Assembly: GCF_020268605.1 (NCBI RefSeq)
Contig: NZ_CP084222.1
Span: 2,604,001-2,668,000, forward strand
DNA: 64,000 nucleotides
Direction of reading: 5' to 3'
Source: Arsenophonus apicola
GTDB taxonomy: Bacteria; Pseudomonadota; Gammaproteobacteria; Enterobacterales; Enterobacteriaceae
The position numbers and the translations under genes are program-made. Shown piece after piece: positions 62,260-64,000 of the stretch. The stretch's first letter is position 1. Every line of letters starts with the position of its first letter. Under the pieces are notes generated by a model. That model did no database searches. It was given only the letters and a program-made list of their open reading frames with translations, and had not been told where the DNA came from.

Positions 62260-63564
62260 CTACCTCATCTGAGCCTGATTCATCAACTCTTGGAATTGAG
62301 TTTCTTTATCTGTTACTTGCGCTTTTTCTAATAATATTTCAATGGCCTGTTCTTCTAGCGCCAGATTACGCACACTATCCATTAACTCTTTATTTTTGCT
62401 GTAGTATTCGATCACTTCAGCCGGATCTTCATAAGCTGAAGCCATCTCTTCAATCAGTGATTTTACGCGAGCATCATCTGCAGTGAGCGAGTTTTTATTA
62501 ATAACTTCACCTAATAGTAAACCAACAATGACGCGATGTTTAGCTTGCTCTTCAAATATTTCACGTGGTAATTCTAACGCTTGTTTTTCATTACCACCAA
62601 AACGTTGTGCAGCTTGTCGACGTAGTACATTTATTTCACTGTCAACAACAGCAGCAGGCACCTCAATTTCGTTTTCCTTGACTAAACCATCAAGTACTTG
62701 GCTTTTAATTCGATTACGAACAGCCGTTTTCAGTTCACGCTCCATATTTTTGCGCACTTCTGCACGTAAACTCGCCATTGAACCATCAGGAACACCAAAT
62801 TGTTTGATAAATTCTTCGGTCAGTTCTGGTAATATCCGTTGTTCCACTTTCTTCAAAGTGATAGCAAAATTAGCTGCTTTACCTTTTAAATTCTCGGCGT
62901 GATAATCGGCTGGGAAATTGACATCGATGGTAAATTCCTCACCTGCTTGGCGCCCCATAATACCATCTTCAAAACCAGGTATCATACGACCTTCACCCAT
63001 TACCAACACAAAATCGCTTGCATTACCGCCTTCGAACGCTTCACCATCAATTGTGCCTTTAAAATCGATAGTCACTCGCGCATCAGCGCCAACTTTCTCT
63101 TTTGTCTCTTGCCAAGTTGCTTGTTGCTTGCGTAATGTTTCCAACATGGTGTCAACATCTTCATCTTTTACCGCAACAATAGGCTTTTCAACCTTGATAT
63201 TTTCTAAACCTTTTAGCTCAATTTCTGGATAGACTTCAAATTCAACAGTATAGGTAAAATCTTCACCCGTTTTAAACTGTTCAGGTTGATATTTTGGTGC
63301 CCCAGCTGGATTAATTTTTTGTTCTATGATTGCACTGACAAAATTACGTTGCATTAAATCGCCCAGCACATCCTGTAATACAGAAGTACCATAACGTTGC
63401 TTAACGATATTCATTGGCACTTTGCCTTTACGAAAACCATCAATGCGCACTTTTTTTGCTACATTAATAAGTTCACTATTCACCGCTTTTTCAATATCAG
63501 CATTAGGAACGGTAATTGTTACACGACGCCCCAGGCCTTGAGTTGTTTCAACAGAAACTTGCAT
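62260..63564 (-). CDS. tig: Trigger factor chaperone
   Basis: This 434-residue ribosome-bound chaperone (E. coli 432) meets nascent chains at the tunnel exit. The N-terminal ribosome-binding domain has the signature G-F-R-K-G-K-V-P near 44-51. The FKBP-type isomerase domain (about 150-245) has D-F-K-G-T-I-D-G and M-I-P-G-F-E-D-G-I. The C-terminal chaperone arms complete it. GAGGTAAC precedes the ATG. A sigma-70 promoter and a leader of about 160 bases lie upstream; bolA is the next gene out. Confidence 0.97.
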   Translation of the reverse strand: MQVSVETTQGLGRRVTITVPNADIEKAVNSELINVAKKVRIDGFRKGKVPMNIVKQRYGTSVLQDVLGDLMQRNFVSAIIEQKINPAGAPKYQPEQFKTGEDFTYTVEFEVYPEIELKGLENIKVEKPIVAVKDEDVDTMLETLRKQQATWQETKEKVGADARVTIDFKGTIDGEAFEGGNASDFVLVMGEGRMIPGFEDGIMGRQAGEEFTIDVNFPADYHAENLKGKAANFAITLKKVEQRILPELTEEFIKQFGVPDGSMASLRAEVRKNMERELKTAVRNRIKSQVLDGLVKENEIEVPAAVVDSEINVLRRQAAQRFGGNEKQALELPREIFEEQAKHRVIVGLLLGEVINKNSLTADDARVKSLIEEMASAYEDPAEVIEYYSKNKELMDSVRNLALEEQAIEILLEKAQVTDKETQFQELMNQAQMR

Positions 63565-63910
63565 CTTGTTACCTCAAAAGAATCTTAGTACTCGGTCAAC
63601 TCCAGAGTGAATGTTATCAAGCACTTGCTCTGACAACACACGGCTCCCGAAACCCGGGTTTACCCTCTATTTTTGAGGACCCCTGATAAGTAGAAGTGTT
63701 CCGAAACCTTATAGAAAATTAGACGCGACATTATACAGATGCATAAGGGGTGAGTCGAGAAAAGGTGAATAATAAATAGTAAACGCACTAAAATTGCTAT
63801 ATCTAATACGGTATAAGCCAAAAACGATAGCAGTATTTTATATTAGCAATTATTGTCAGCTAATAGCGGGGGTAAACCAGCATAATTATCTATTGTTTAC
63901 CTAGTTTGAT
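63565..63910. other. tig leader region
   Basis: No gene. On the minus strand the likely tig transcript starts near 63722 and has a leader of about 160 bases containing the palindrome AAACCCGGGTTT and other short stems (63640-63690). The rest, towards bolA, is AT-rich. Confidence 0.6.
63730..63758 (-). promoter_or_regulatory. Sigma-70 promoter of tig
   Basis: On the minus strand TCGACT (-35, 63758-63753), a 17-base spacer, then a perfect TATAAT (-10, 63735-63730), followed by GTCGCGTCTAAT, much like the region before E. coli tig. Confidence 0.75.
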
Positions 63911-64000
63911 CTACTCTCCACCACGGCAAGCTGGTGAAGGAAAGGCTGTCTGTTGGCGTTGTTGCCACTCAATTGGGGTATATGTATGTAATGCCAATGC
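63911..64000 (-). CDS. bolA: BolA, C-terminal end only (cut by window edge)
   Basis: On the minus strand from the window edge the frame reads A-L-A-L-H-T-Y-T-P-I-E-W, then Q-Q-R-Q-Q-T-A-F-P-S-P-A-C-R-G-G-E and a TAG at 63911-63913. E. coli BolA has the same H-A-L-A-L-H-T-Y-T-x-x-E-W and P-P-C-R-G tail, and bolA lies upstream of tig there too. BolA is a stress-linked regulator that pairs with monothiol glutaredoxin to bind an iron-sulfur cluster. About 29 codons are visible. Confidence 0.88.
   Translation of the reverse strand, partial: ALALHTYTPIEWQQRQQTAFPSPACRGGE

Overview
The window is a chromosomal segment of an AT-rich gammaproteobacterium of the order Enterobacterales. From position 4685 to the right end the genes follow the Escherichia coli order argU-folD-ybcJ-cysS-ppiB-lpxH-purEK ... 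cnoX-qmcA-ybbJ-cueR-copA-ybaP-ybaK-ushA-ybaL-gsk ... hemH-adk-htpG-recR-ybaB-dnaX-apt-priC-rsmS-mscK ... acrR-acrAB-tomB-hha-ffs-mdlBA-queC-ybaV-ppiD-hupB-lon-clpX-clpP-tig-bolA, read backwards relative to the usual E. coli map. Many E. coli genes are missing from between these markers, intergenic gaps are long and AT-rich, and several genes carry single-base frameshifts. Together with a type III effector-like leader protein and phage debris, this suggests an insect-associated member of the Morganellaceae, such as an Arsenophonus-like symbiont with a genome in early decay. The genus is an inference, not something the sequence proves.

Positions 1-4660 are a decayed lambdoid prophage ending at the 3' end of the argU tRNA gene. 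Reading leftwards on the minus strand there is a faint endolysin tail, an Rz spanin with an embedded Rz1 relic, and a small terminase subunit relic of the P27 type. A frameshifted tyrosine integrase lies on the plus strand beside argU. Between Rz and the terminase, on the opposite strand, are four small genes for secreted peptides. Three of them are each followed by a copy of the Rz tail, as if cargo cassettes had accumulated by recombination at that tail. At the far left a 138-residue protein matches the leader domain (WEK(I/M)xxFF motif) of Salmonella translocated effectors and is closed by its own terminator.

Positions 4685-8316 hold argU, folD and ybcJ. Then come a P2 Ogr-type zinc finger relic and a cytoplasmic-type levansucrase like that of Erwinia. 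The levansucrase is split by a one-base deletion but is otherwise complete at 415 codons with all three catalytic acids.

Positions 8317-26660 carry housekeeping and envelope genes: cysS, ppiB, lpxH, purEK with a PurR box, an MFS transporter, a frameshifted ybbO, the cnoX-qmcA-ybbJ run, and the CueR/CopA copper export pair with an intact CueR operator. They continue with ybaP, ybaK, ushA (signal peptide cut off from the enzyme by a 10-base homopolymer) and the antiporter ybaL.

Positions 26661-41798 contain gsk, a FepE-like Wzz and hemH, in a layout that recalls the Yersinia O-antigen locus with its sugar genes gone. They continue with adk, htpG (clear sigma-32 promoter), recR, ybaB, dnaX (with the conserved frameshift signal for the gamma subunit), apt, priC, rsmS and mscK.

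Positions 41876-49167 hold a YchN-type DsrE protein, the acrR/acrAB multidrug efflux locus with an AcrR operator, tomB-hha and the 4.5S RNA. The rest is the MdlAB transporter, queC, ybaV, ppiD, an unusual HU protein, the lon-clpX-clpP proteolysis set, trigger factor, and the end of bolA at the window edge.
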